Of a DNA stretch of 64,000 nt, positions 36,201 through 46,206 are shown piece after piece. The notes beneath the pieces were generated by a model. That model did no database searches and had not been told where the DNA came from. It saw nothing but the letters and a program-made list of their open reading frames with translations. The position numbers were made by a program, and so were the translations under genes. The stretch lies in assembly GCA_963832725.1 (NCBI GenBank), contig CAWHVG010000003.1:992001-1056000 (forward strand), written 5' to 3'. Positions within the stretch are counted from its first letter, which is position 1. Every line of letters starts with the position of its first letter. This stretch comes from JAEZBP01 sp963832725. Lineage in GTDB: Bacteria; Myxococcota_A; Polyangia; Polyangiales; Sandaracinaceae.

Positions 36201-39200
36201 CGCCGTCGCCTTCGGACGCCTCGGCGACCTGGCTCTCCGATTCGGCGCCGTCCGACTCAGCCGACTCACCAGCCACGGCCTCTGCCGACTCGCCGTCGCC
36301 CGACTGGCCGTCCGCCGCCTCCGCGCTCTCCGCCTCGCTCGCGTCGTCGCGCGGGACCGCCTGCTCTTCGCGCGTGTCCGCGTCGGCGAAGGCCTCTCGT
36401 CGGGCCTGTTCGGCCCCCATCACCTCGGCCAACGAGGCCAGCGCCCCCTCGTGGTCGGGGACGAGATCGAGCACCTCGGCGTACGCCTCGACCGCTCGCT
36501 CGAGGTCGCCGGTCCGCGAGCGCATGATCTCGCCCATCTGGTAGCGGATGGCCGCGCGCACCGGCGCCTGCTCCGCCATCTCGTAGACCATCTCGGCGAC
36601 CTCGAGCAGGTCCTCCCACTTCTCCGCCTTCTCGTAGAGGCGTGAGAGGGCGCCGAGGGTGTCGTGATCCTGGCCGAAGCGCGAGAGCGCGTCGTTGTAA
36701 GCGATGATCGCGTTGTCGGAGTCTTCGAGCTCCTCCTCGTAGATCGCCCCGATGCGGCGAGCGATGGACTTCTGCTCGGACTCGTCGACGACGACGCCGT
36801 CGCGCGTCTGCAGGATGCCGATCAGCTTCTGCCATTCGCCCTGCTGCTCGTAGAGCCGCTCGAGCGCGCGCATGGCGTCGACGTCCGCCGGATCGAGCTC
36901 GAGGCGCTCGCGATGCGCGGCGATGGCGCCGTCCTGATCCTCGATCACCTCCTCGAGCAGATCCGCCAAGCGCACCAAGAGCCGGCGGCGCTCCTCCACG
37001 TCGTGCTCGAGCTGCACCTGGCGGCGCAGGTCCTCCGCCAACGCGGCGTGGTCGCCCTTGCCGAGGTGGATGCGCTCCAGCGCCCGCGACGCCGTGAGGA
37101 CGGTGTCCGGGTCGTCCGAATCGGCCGCGATCAATCGACCGTACGCGCTCTCCGCCTCGTCGACGTCACCGACCCGCTCGTCCCAGAGCTGCGCGAGCTC
37201 GAGCAAGAGCTCGCTCTTCACGCTCGGGGCGTCTTCGCTGGCGACGATGGCCTTCTCCAGGACATCGGCCCGCTCGCGCTCGCAGTCGCGCATGCGCGCC
37301 AAGCGCGCCAGCTCCTCGCGCATGGGCGCGTCGGCCGGATCGGCGAGCACCGCCCGCGAGACGCTGGCGAACGCGGCCGAGGGGTCGTGGAGGCGGTTCT
37401 CGGCCAGCTCCGCGATGCGCGACAAGAGCGCCACCACCGAGCCGGTGTCGTGCACCTCCTCGAGCTGCACCTCGAGCACACCGACGAGCTCCGGCCAGTC
37501 GCCGCGCTCCTCGTAGATGGGCTCGACGATCCGCGCGACGCGCTGTCGCTGGCCCGGGTTGACCATCAAGCGCTCGAGCGCCTCGCGCGCGTGCTTGTGG
37601 TTCGGCTCGGCGACCAGCACCTGCTCGTAGTGATCGACCGCCTGGGCCGGCTCGCCGAGCTTCTTCTCGTGCAGCATGCCGAGCCGCTGGGTGAGCCCGA
37701 CCTGCTCGTCGGGGTTCGCCCGATTCGAGCTCGGTGCGCAGAGCCCCACCAGATCCCGCCAGCGCTCGGTGCGCTCGTAGAGTCGCTCGAGCGCCCGCCG
37801 CGACGCCTGGTGCTCGGGGTCGAGCTCCAGCACGTCCTGGTAGGCGCGGATGGCCTGCTCCAGGTTGTCGATCAGCTCCTCGAAGAGGAAGCATATCTGC
37901 ATCAGCAGAATCGAGCTTCGCCTCGGTGTCGACGGTCTCCGCGATGCGCTCGCGGTAGAGCTTCTGCAGGTCCTCCCACCGCTCGTGGTTGGTGTAGAGC
38001 TCCTTGAGCGAGGCGAAGGAGCGCTCGTCGAGCGGGTCGTGCTCGAGCACGATGTTGTGGAAAGGCTCCGCGTCGGCCGGGCGCGCGAGCACCACGTCGT
38101 AGAGCTGGGCGAGCTTGCCGGCCAGCGCGGCGCTCTCCTCGCCGCTCATCCCGCCGCTCTCCATCGCGGTCGAGAACGCCGCCGCGAGGTCCTCGTGCCG
38201 CTCGGCCGCTTCGGCGGCGTCGAGGAGGCGATCCTGCATCTCCTCGTCCGCCGGATCGTCGAGGAACGCGTCTTCGAGCGCCTGATAGGCCGAGCCGGTG
38301 TCCTGGATTTTGCGCGCGCTCAGCTCGGCGTAGCGGAGGCGCAGCGCGCGCTTTTCGCCGGCGTCCTCCGTCGCGGCCAGCCGCCGCTCGATGATCCCGG
38401 CCAGCTTCTCCCAGGCGCCGGTGGCTTCGTAGGCCGCCTCCAGCAGCTGCCCGACCTGCGGGCCGAGCGAAGGATCGGCGCCGGCGAGCAGCTCCAGGCC
38501 GGCGATGGCGCGGCCGCTCTCGGGCTTGACCCGGACGACCTCCCCGAACGCTTCGAGCGCGCCCGGGTGGTCCTCGAGCGCGGTGGCCAGCACCTCGCCG
38601 AGCCGCAAGGTCAGCTCGTTGCGCTCCGCATCGGTCTCGGCGAGCTCGCGCCGCTGGCGGATCACCTCCGTGAGCTCGTCCCAGCGGCCGCCCGCCGCCG
38701 CGAGGCGGTCCAGCGCGGTCAGCGCCGCGCGGTCGGTCGCGTCGATCTCCAGGATCTGCCGGAAGCGGGCGGCGGCGCTCTCCGCGTCCTCCAGCACGTC
38801 CTCTTCGAGGCGCGCCAGCTCGCCCAGGTGGCGCAGCCGCTCACCGTCGTCCGCCGCGTGGCTGACCCGGTGAAGGAGCAGCCCGCGCAGCTCGCGGTGC
38901 TTCGCCTCGCTGCGGTAGATTCCCTCCAGCGCGTCGGCCGCCTCGGCGTCCTCGGGCTGCACGTCCAAGATGGCCCGCAGCTGCTCGACCGCGAGCTCGT
39001 TCTGCGAGAGCTGCTCCCCGGCCACCGAGGCGACGCGCCGGCGGAGCCAGAGCTGCTCGTCGGGCGACTCTTCGTTCTCCTCCAGCGTCGAGAGCCGGGT
39101 GAGGTAGAGCTTCAGCGCCGCGCCGTGCTTGCCCGAACGCTCGGCCTCCTCGGCCAGCGCATCGCGGACCGACACGTCCGTCGGGGCGAGCTCGAACGCC

Positions 39201-41730
39201 CGCGCCGCGTACCCGAACGCCGCCGCGCCGTCGCTCAGGCGCTCCACCGCCAGCTCGCGGAGGCGCACGAGGATCGAGAGCCGCGCCGCGTCGTCCTCGG
39301 CGTGCTGATAGAGCACCTCGTGAAGCGCCGGCAGCCGGTTCCACTTCTCGTCGCGCTCGTAGAGGGGCACCAGGGCTCGCGCGGCGCGCTCGTTCTCGGG
39401 ATCGGCCGAGAGCACCCGCTCGTAGCTGCGGAACGCGCGGTGCGGCTGCTCGAGCTTCTGCTCGTAGACGTCGGCCGCGCGGAAGCTCAGCTCGACTTTG
39501 ATCGCCGCGTCCGGCGCGCGGTCGGCGGCGTTGCCGAGCACGTCGACCAGCCCCTCCCAGTCGCCGGCCTCGGCGTAGAGCGTCTCCAGCCCTTCCCAGT
39601 CCTGCGACGCGAGGAAGGTCTCCCGCAGCGTGCGCAGCGCGCGGCCGTTCTTCGGATCGACGTCGAGGATGCGCTTCCACGCGCTGGCGGCCCGCACCGC
39701 CTCCTGCATGTGCTCGCCGTAGATCATGCCGAGCTTCTGCAGGAGCTTGATCTTCGCCTTGGGCTCGTCGGCCTCGATCACGCGACGCTCGACCACCTCG
39801 GCCAGCGTCGGCCAGTCCTTCTCGCGCTCCGAGAGCTTCTCGAGCGCGTCGACCGCGTCGCCGTTGTCCGGATCCTGCTCGAGGACCTCTTTCCAGAGCG
39901 CGATGGCTTCCGCGTGCCGGTGCAGGCGCTCGCCGGCGAGCTTCGCGAGCTCGAGCTTGTGGGCCAGCCGCGCGTTCGGATCGCTCGCGAGCTGCGACTC
40001 CTTGCCGAGGACCTCGTAGAGGCTGCTCCAGGCGCGCTTCTTCCGGGTCAGATCTCCTTGAGCTCGGCGAGCGCGGCGCGGTTCTCCGGCTCGAGCTCGA
40101 TGACCTTCTCGAGGGGCCCCGTCGCCTGGTTGTAGTTGGCGAAGCGCTCAATCCACAGCCCCGCGACCCGCGAGTAGAGCGCGACCTTCTCGCTCGGATC
40201 CTCGGTCGCCTCGGCCTTCTTGCCGAGCACGCCGATGAGATCGTTCCAGCGCCCGGTCGACTCGTAGGTCTCCGCGAGCGCGTCGAGCGCCTCGGCGTCG
40301 CCCGGCTCGAGCTGGAGGATGGCGTTGAAGGTGTTGATCACCATCACGTCCAGGCCGAGCTTCTCCCGATAGATCGGGACGAGGTGACGCAGGAGCGCCA
40401 CCTTGCGCGCGGGCTGGTCGCTCGGGACGCGATCCGCTTCGCCCTTGAGCATCTCGACCAGGGCGTTCCACTTCTCGGTCTTCTCGTAGAGACGCTTGAG
40501 CGCTTCGGGCGCCTCCGGGTGCGTCGGATCGAGACGGAGCACGGCCTTCCAGGCGTCGATGGCGCGCTCGGTGCTGACGCCGCTCTGCTCGGCGGCCTTG
40601 GCGAGCTCGATCGCGAGCTGGAGCTTCTGCTCCTCGCTCGAGGCCACGCGCTGCGCGTCGGTCAGGATGGTGACCCAGCGCGTGTCGTCCTCGCCGATCA
40701 GTCGATCCCGATAGAAGTCGAGCATGCCCGGATGCGCCGGATCCATCTTCCGAAGGCGCGCGAAGAAGGGCTCGGCCTCGTCGGGGCTCTCCCGGAAGCG
40801 CCAGTGGACCATGCCGAGCTGCAAGAGCGCGCCGGCCTCGTCCTCGATGCGCGTGCGCGAGCGGAGCGCATCCTCGTAGAGCGCGACGAGGTGATCCCAG
40901 CGCTCGTGCTCGGTGAAGTGCTCGACCAGAAAGGCCATCGCCTCCGAGTGACCCGGCGCGAAGTCGAGGACCCGCTCGTAGCAGGCCGCGGCGCGCTCCC
41001 CCTCGCCCAGCTCGTTCCGCATCAAGCGCGCGGCGCGGAGGTAGAAGATGACCTTTTCGTCGTTGCTCGAGGCGTTCTCGGCCGCGTCCAAGAGGACCTG
41101 GGCCAGCTCGTTCCACTTCTGACGCCGGCGGAGCACCTGCTCGTAGAGCCGCGCCGCTCGCGTGTCGCCCTCGGCCGCGCCCAGCGCCTCTCGGAAGAGC
41201 TTGTCGACCTGCTTGTCGCGGCCGCGCTTCTTGTACTTCCAAATCAGCGACGCCGCGCTCACCAGGAGCGAGGCCTTGAGCGTGGGGTCGCTCGCGCTCT
41301 CGGCCTCGTCGACGAAGCGGGTCGCGATGTCGTTCCACTTCTTCGCGGTCTGCTCGATCTGCTCGATGGCGTCCTGGATCTCGTCGTCACCGGGACGGAG
41401 CGAGAGCGCCCGCTCGTACGCCGCCTGCGCGCGTGCGTCGTCGAGGAGCTCCTCGCGGTAGACGCGCCCGAGCTCCGTCAGCAGCCCTGCGGCGCGGTCG
41501 GGATCGTCGATGCTCAGACGGACCAGAAGCTCGAGCACCTGCGCCAGGGCTCGGTACTCGGCGCGCGCATCGTGACCTTGGCGCGCGCGCTCGAGGAGGC
41601 CCACCGCCTCCGCGTCCAGCGCGTCGGGCACGCCGTCGTCGATCAGCGCCCCGAGGGCCGAAAGCGCTTCCTCGTTCTCGGGGTCCTTCTGGAGCGTACC
41701 GAGAAGGTGCGAAACGTTCTGCGACGCCAT
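30229..41730 (-). CDS. Giant tetratricopeptide-repeat protein, ~3,833 residues, with several single-base frame changes
   Basis: One gene from ATG 41730 (site GAGGGAGATCG) to a stop at 30229. It is built of over thirty related ~110-residue modules, each with helices of the pattern W..L...L..RI, L..LA.L.E..L.D...AI..Y..VL..DP....A...LERLY. The C-terminus has classical TPRs (VYHHRLGKAKASMGDLDGAM). An acidic E/S/A-rich linker lies near 36120-36430. There is no signal peptide, so it is presumably cytoplasmic and a scaffold. The frame changes at 37908-37912 (GAATC), near 40055 (one base missing beside GATC) and near 37742 with 37722-37726 (a minus/plus pair) cancel to an exact multiple of three, and repeats continue across all of them. 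Confidence 0.85.
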
Positions 41731-42118
41731 CGATCTCCCTCGGGGGTCTTGGGTGTCCCCCAGGCAACCGCTGTCCGGGACTGGGTCGGTCCCCGCGAGC
41801 GAGCACGGGGACGCGAGCACGCGAGCGGGGGCGGCGACGACGAGCCCGGCTGATCGAAGCCCCAGAAAAAGCTACTGAGTCCGAGCAGTTGCGAGCTCTA
41901 CAGCCCTTTGAGCACGCCGATGGTATCCGCCGCCGCCGGGCGCTGGCAAGGGTCGTTTTCCAACGTACCGCACGCGCGGTGGACCGGCCCGCGCGCGGAG
42001 GCCGGCAGTCGGTCGTTGCGCAGGCGCGGAGAGTGGCCGAGGCCGGGAGGGACCGGCCGGGAGAGCGACACACGCGCTCGAGCCCGAGGGCGGGACGGCA
42101 GCTCAGAGGACGGCGGGC
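41731..42118. other. Intergenic region upstream of the giant TPR gene
   Basis: About 390 bases holding the TPR gene's leader. AAGCCCCAGAAAAAGCTACTGAG near 41855-41880 is less GC-rich and could be promoter-proximal, but no convincing -35/-10 pair was seen. No gene is supported. Confidence 0.4.
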
Positions 42119-42850
42119 TCAGAAGAGCATGATGGCGCCGGCCGCGGTCAGCGCCCCGAACGTCCCGAGCCCGATGACCTCGTGCACGGTCGCCAGCGCC
42201 TGCAGCGTGCCGAAGTTGTTGGCCCGATCGAGCCCGAACCAGTTCTCGCCGATCACCACGCCGAGCAGGACCTGGGCGATCATCCCGGCCAGGTGGACCC
42301 AGCGGAGCGTCTCGTGGATGCGCAGATCGTTCGCGTGCTCGCTGTTCCCCTGCGAGGCGTTCAACGGGTCGGGCATCACGAACGAGAGCACGAACGTCGT
42401 CGCATAGAGCGCGGTCGTCGCGTAGGCGGCGATGCGATGTGGCCATGGGTCACCCCAACACTGCGCTTGTCCGAAGACGGCGTTGCCGTTCACGCATGGG
42501 TTGTTGTCGATCGACCCGAAGAAGCCGTAGAGATTGTAATACTGAATGAATCCCAGTACCTCGGCGACGAGCATCGAGGCCCAGGTGGCGATCCCGAACA
42601 CCTTGTGAACGGTGCCGATCAGCTCGCGCTCGCGAAGCTGCGCGCCCATGTTGGCGAAGCTCGATGTGCCGCCGCTCGGTGACGCCTGCGCCGTCGCGCC
42701 GCTCCCGGCGGGCACGGTGCCGTCGGTCTGCGCGATGATGGGGGCCGAATGCGCGACGCCGCCGGGCATCGCCAGCGGGCCGGTGCTGGGCGGGGTCAGC
42801 GAGAAGCCGAAGATCGGCGTCGCGAACGCGAGGGCGACCAGGGGGGACAT
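42119..42850 (-). CDS. Four-helix membrane protein with a histidine at each helix (cytochrome b561-like layout)
   Basis: 243 residues from ATG 42850, with CGGAGG five bases upstream. A possible signal-like N-terminus and a Thr/Ser/Gly-rich stretch precede four predicted helices: HKVFGIATWASMLVAEVLGF, HRIAAYATTALYATTFVLSF, HLAGMIAQVLLGVVIG and HEVIGLGTFGALTAAGAIML. Each starts with or contains a His at the same edge, the arrangement used to bind b-type haem in four-helix cytochromes. No family was firmly recognised, so haem binding is inference. A Cys pair (NNPCVNG, QAQCWGD) lies in the loop between helices 1 and 2. Confidence 0.7.
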   Translation of the reverse strand: MSPLVALAFATPIFGFSLTPPSTGPLAMPGGVAHSAPIIAQTDGTVPAGSGATAQASPSGGTSSFANMGAQLRERELIGTVHKVFGIATWASMLVAEVLGFIQYYNLYGFFGSIDNNPCVNGNAVFGQAQCWGDPWPHRIAAYATTALYATTFVLSFVMPDPLNASQGNSEHANDLRIHETLRWVHLAGMIAQVLLGVVIGENWFGLDRANNFGTLQALATVHEVIGLGTFGALTAAGAIMLF

Positions 42851-42930
42851 GGGACCTCCGAAAGGAAGGTCCGGAGGATACACGAGGATCGCAACGGAAG
42901 CGCTACCCTGGCCCTTGTCGAGGGCGGTTC

Positions 42931-43851
42931 TCAGGTACTGAGCGAGCGAACGCCCGCGCGGTGCACCTTGCCGGGGAGCTCGTGCCCGACGATGGCCGAA
43001 GCCACCTGCCCCGCCGTCACCAGGCGATCGAGGGAGACCCCCGTGCTCACCCCCATGCCCTCGAGCATGTAGACGAGATCCTCCGTGGCCACGTTCCCCG
43101 CGGCGCCGGGCGCATAGGGGCAGCCGCCGAGACCGCCGACCGAGGCATCGAAGGTGCGGATGCCCATCTCCAGCCCGACCAGGATGTTCGGCAGCGCGGT
43201 GCCGCGCGTGTCGTGCATGTGGAGCGCGAGCTTCTCGCTCGCGATCTCGCTCAGGAAGAGCTCCACGATGCGCTTGGTCTGCACGGGCGTGCCGACGCCG
43301 ATCGTGTCGCCCAGCGAGATCTGGTAGCAGCCCTGCTCGAGCAGCTCGTGGGCGATGCGCAGGCCCGCGCGGGGATCGATGTCGCCCTCGTAGGGGCAGC
43401 CCCAGAGCGTGGAGACGTACCCGCGCACCCGCAGCCCGGCGTCGACCGCAGGCCGGATCACCTCGCGGAAGCCGGCGAGGGTGTCCTCGACCGTCTTGTT
43501 CACGTTCTTGCGGTTGTGGGTCTCGCTCGCGCTGATGAAGACGGCGATCTCCTCGACGCCGGCCGCGCGAGCGCGCTCGAGACCGCGCGCGTTCGGGCAG
43601 AGCGCGCTGAAGCTCACGCCCTCGGTGCGCGGCACCATGCCCGCCACCTCTTCGCCGTCCGCGAGCTGCGGCACCCACTTCGGGGAGACGAAGCTGGTGA
43701 TCTCGATGCGCTGAAGCCCCGACGCCACCAGCGCCTCGATCAGGCGCACCTTCCGGGTGGTGGGGACGGTGACGGCCTCGTTCTGCAGGCCGTCCCGGGG
43801 GGAGACCTCGTAGATCGAAACCTCGCGTGGCAGGCGGTCGAGCAAAGCCAT
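42931..43851 (-). CDS. mvaB: Hydroxymethylglutaryl-CoA lyase
   Basis: 306 residues from ATG 43851 with GAGGAG upstream. It cleaves HMG-CoA to acetoacetate and acetyl-CoA, the last step of leucine catabolism. Seen: VSPRDGLQNE (metal/active-site Asp), TSFVSPKWVPQLAD, the HMHDTRGTALPN metal histidines, and the catalytic-Cys loop GGLGGCPYAPGAAGN. Full length. Divergent from the hydrolase-like lipoprotein gene; no other leucine-degradation gene lies adjacent. Confidence 0.94.
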   Translation of the reverse strand: MALLDRLPREVSIYEVSPRDGLQNEAVTVPTTRKVRLIEALVASGLQRIEITSFVSPKWVPQLADGEEVAGMVPRTEGVSFSALCPNARGLERARAAGVEEIAVFISASETHNRKNVNKTVEDTLAGFREVIRPAVDAGLRVRGYVSTLWGCPYEGDIDPRAGLRIAHELLEQGCYQISLGDTIGVGTPVQTKRIVELFLSEIASEKLALHMHDTRGTALPNILVGLEMGIRTFDASVGGLGGCPYAPGAAGNVATEDLVYMLEGMGVSTGVSLDRLVTAGQVASAIVGHELPGKVHRAGVRSLST

Positions 43852-43940
43852 GACTCCTCGGTCATCGAGCGCCGGCGACGGTGGGTCAAGCGTCGCCGGA
43901 GCGTTGGCTCACACACGCGGCGAACCGGTATGCTCGCCGG

Positions 43941-45886
43941 ATGCGCCGACTCGCCCTCGCCTCCGCCCTGCTGATCACCGCGTGTGATCCCGGCACCTCG
44001 ACGCCCGCCGACGCCTCGGTCGACGGTGCGTCCGCGGTCGACGGAGGCCCCGACGCGGGCCCGAGCTGCACCAACCTGAGGTGGGATTCCGGGGTCGGGG
44101 GAGCTCACGCGGTGGCCCGAGCCCGCGCTGGTGACCCAGGACGCGACGACCGAGACCGGCGTGCGCCTGCACTTCGACGAGGCGGCGTTCGCGGTGACGG
44201 CGCGGCGGATGGCCGGCTACGAGCCCGTGTTCACCGAGGACCTCGCGGAGCTCGACGGCTTCGGCGTCAACGCGGCCGCCTACTTCGTCTTCGGACGCGC
44301 GTTCGACAACACCATGCTGCCGAGCGGCGACGCCACCGGCAGCGCGGGCGCGGGCCTCGGGCTGGCGGTGCTCTCGCCCGGCGCGCCGACGCTCTGGCCG
44401 GTGCTGACCGACACGACGGACGAGGGCCGGACCCTTCTCATGGCGCCGATGCGCCCGCTGCCCGCCAAGTCGATGGCGGTCGCGTTCGTGACCCGCGCGC
44501 TCACCGGCGCGGCCGGCGGCTGCCTCGAGCCTTCGCCCGCCATGGCCTCGATCCTCGCCGCGCCCGACGACGCGACGCAGGGCGCCATCGACGCGCTCCA
44601 GACCCTCGGCGCCATCGGCTCGGCGAACGATCTGGTGGCGATCAGCGTGTTCCCGACCCAGTCGATCGAGGAGGACACGATCGCGGTCGCCGACGACATC
44701 GACGCGCGGGACGCGCCCGCGTTCGTCTCGCCGCCCACCTGCACCACCGAGTCGCTCTTCATCCGCTGCGAGGCCAGCTTCATCTCGCAGGACTACCGCG
44801 ACGCCGACGGCGTGTTCCGCCGCGCCGCCGGCGCGCCCGCGACGCCGGTGACGAGCTACGAGGTGCCGATCACCGTCTGGCTGCCGCTCACGGGCACGGC
44901 GCCCTTCCCCACGCTCTTCTACGGTCACGGGCTCGGCAGCGGGCGCTCGCAGGGGGAGCGGCTGGCCGAGTTCGCCGCGCCCGCCGGCTACGCCACCGTG
45001 GCGGCGCCCGCGTTGATGCACGGCGAGCACCCCACCAACCCCGACCCGAGCGCGTCGACGCTCACCATCGTTCTGCAGTTCTTCGCCGTCGGCGACCTGC
45101 GCACGCGGGCGCTGAACGCGGCCGTGCTCCGCGAGCACTTCCGGCAGACCACCTGGGATCGCCTGCAGCTCACGCGGCTGCTCGAGCAGAGCCCCGACGT
45201 GACCGGCGACGGCATGCCGGATCTCGACGGCGGCCGGCTCGCCTACCTCGGCGTCTCGCTCGGTGGGCTGATGGGCCCCGAGCTGATCACCGCCAGCGAC
45301 GCCTACAGCGCCGGCGTGCTCGTCGTCCCGGGCGGCCGCGTGTCGACCATCATCAGCGACTCGCCGCTCTTCGGCTCGCTGCTCGATTCTGGTTCGCCCC
45401 CCGCGCGCCACCGAGGGCGACGTGCGGCGCTTCTTCCCGGTCGTGCAGACCGTCCTCGACGCGGGGAATCCGGCCAGCTACGGCGCGCACACCATCCGCG
45501 ACCGCTTCGCCCGCGCCCCCGACGTCCCGAGCGTCCTGATGGGCGTGGTGCTGGACGATCAGGTGGTCCCCAACATCTCCGGCTTCGCGCTCGGCCGCGC
45601 CATCGGCGTGCCCATCGTGCAGCCGCTCCTGCGACCGGAGGTGGGGTTCGAGGTCGTGCCCTCGCCGCTGAGCGGCAACGTCGCGGGCGGCGCCGCGACC
45701 GCCGGCCTGCTCCAGTTCGATCTGGTCGGCGACGGGATGGGCGGCACCCGCCAGGCCACCCACGACGACATCGGCGACAGCGACGTCGGCTCGGCCGCCT
45801 GGCTCGACTTCTTGAGCACCCACTTCGACGGCGGCCTGGCCCGCATCCGCAATCCCTACGCCGCCATCGACTTCCCGCGCCCCTGA
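43941..45886 (+). CDS. Alpha/beta-hydrolase-like lipoprotein with two frameshifts
   Basis: 647 residues after removing one base in GATTC at 44085-44089 and one in GATTC at 45385-45389. Signal LALASALLITAC gives a lipobox. The exported part has an alpha/beta-hydrolase core: LFYGHGLGSGRSQGER, the nucleophile elbow LGVSLGG, and a late DVGSAAWLDFLSTHFDG that could carry the catalytic His. It looks like a large surface esterase/lipase-like protein of myxobacteria; substrate unknown. Restoring GATC at both sites gives an uninterrupted protein, so the gene is probably functional. Divergent from mvaB. Confidence 0.75.
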
Positions 45887-45907
45887 GCGCGTCCCGTCCC
45901 TCGAGCG

Positions 45908-46127
45908 CCACCTCCAGGTGCCTCCACGGCCGCGCGACAGCCGAAAAACCACCTCCAGGTGCCTCCTCGGCCGCTCGACAGCCGAAAAACCACCTACGGG
46001 TGCCTCCTCGGCCGCTCGACAGCCGAAAAACCACCTCCAGGTGCCTCCTCGGCCGCTCGACAGCCGAAAAACCACCTACGGGTGCCTCCTCGGCCGCTCG
46101 ACAGCCGAAAAGCCCACCTATAGGTGG
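45908..46127 (-). terminator. Array of 41-bp repeats that are terminator-like on the minus strand
   Basis: Five 41-bp units start at 45908, 45949, 45990, 46031 and 46072, plus a last dyad at 46114-46127. On the minus strand each unit forms a short hairpin (CACCT/AGGTG, or CACCC/GGGTG-like with a wobble, ending in the perfect CCACCTATAGGTGG). In five of the six it is followed at once by a run of four or five T. A second dyad (TCGGC/GCCGA) sits in each unit. The array follows the M18 aminopeptidase stop codon and faces the convergent hydrolase gene, so serial intrinsic termination is the natural reading. Confidence 0.7.
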
Positions 46128-46206
46128 CTTCCCAGCGCCCGGAGGGATTGACCGGGACACGCGCGCGGGGCACCGCGGCCGTCGGAGGGATGATCGAGCG
46201 CCGCGG

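Noticed and set aside
40048..40060. Stop codon at 40048 as the true end of a first, 560-residue TPR protein
   Set aside because: TPR modules continue immediately in the neighbouring frame with the expected spacing (AELKD-L-T-RKKRAWSSLYEVL), next to a GATC where one base appears to be missing.
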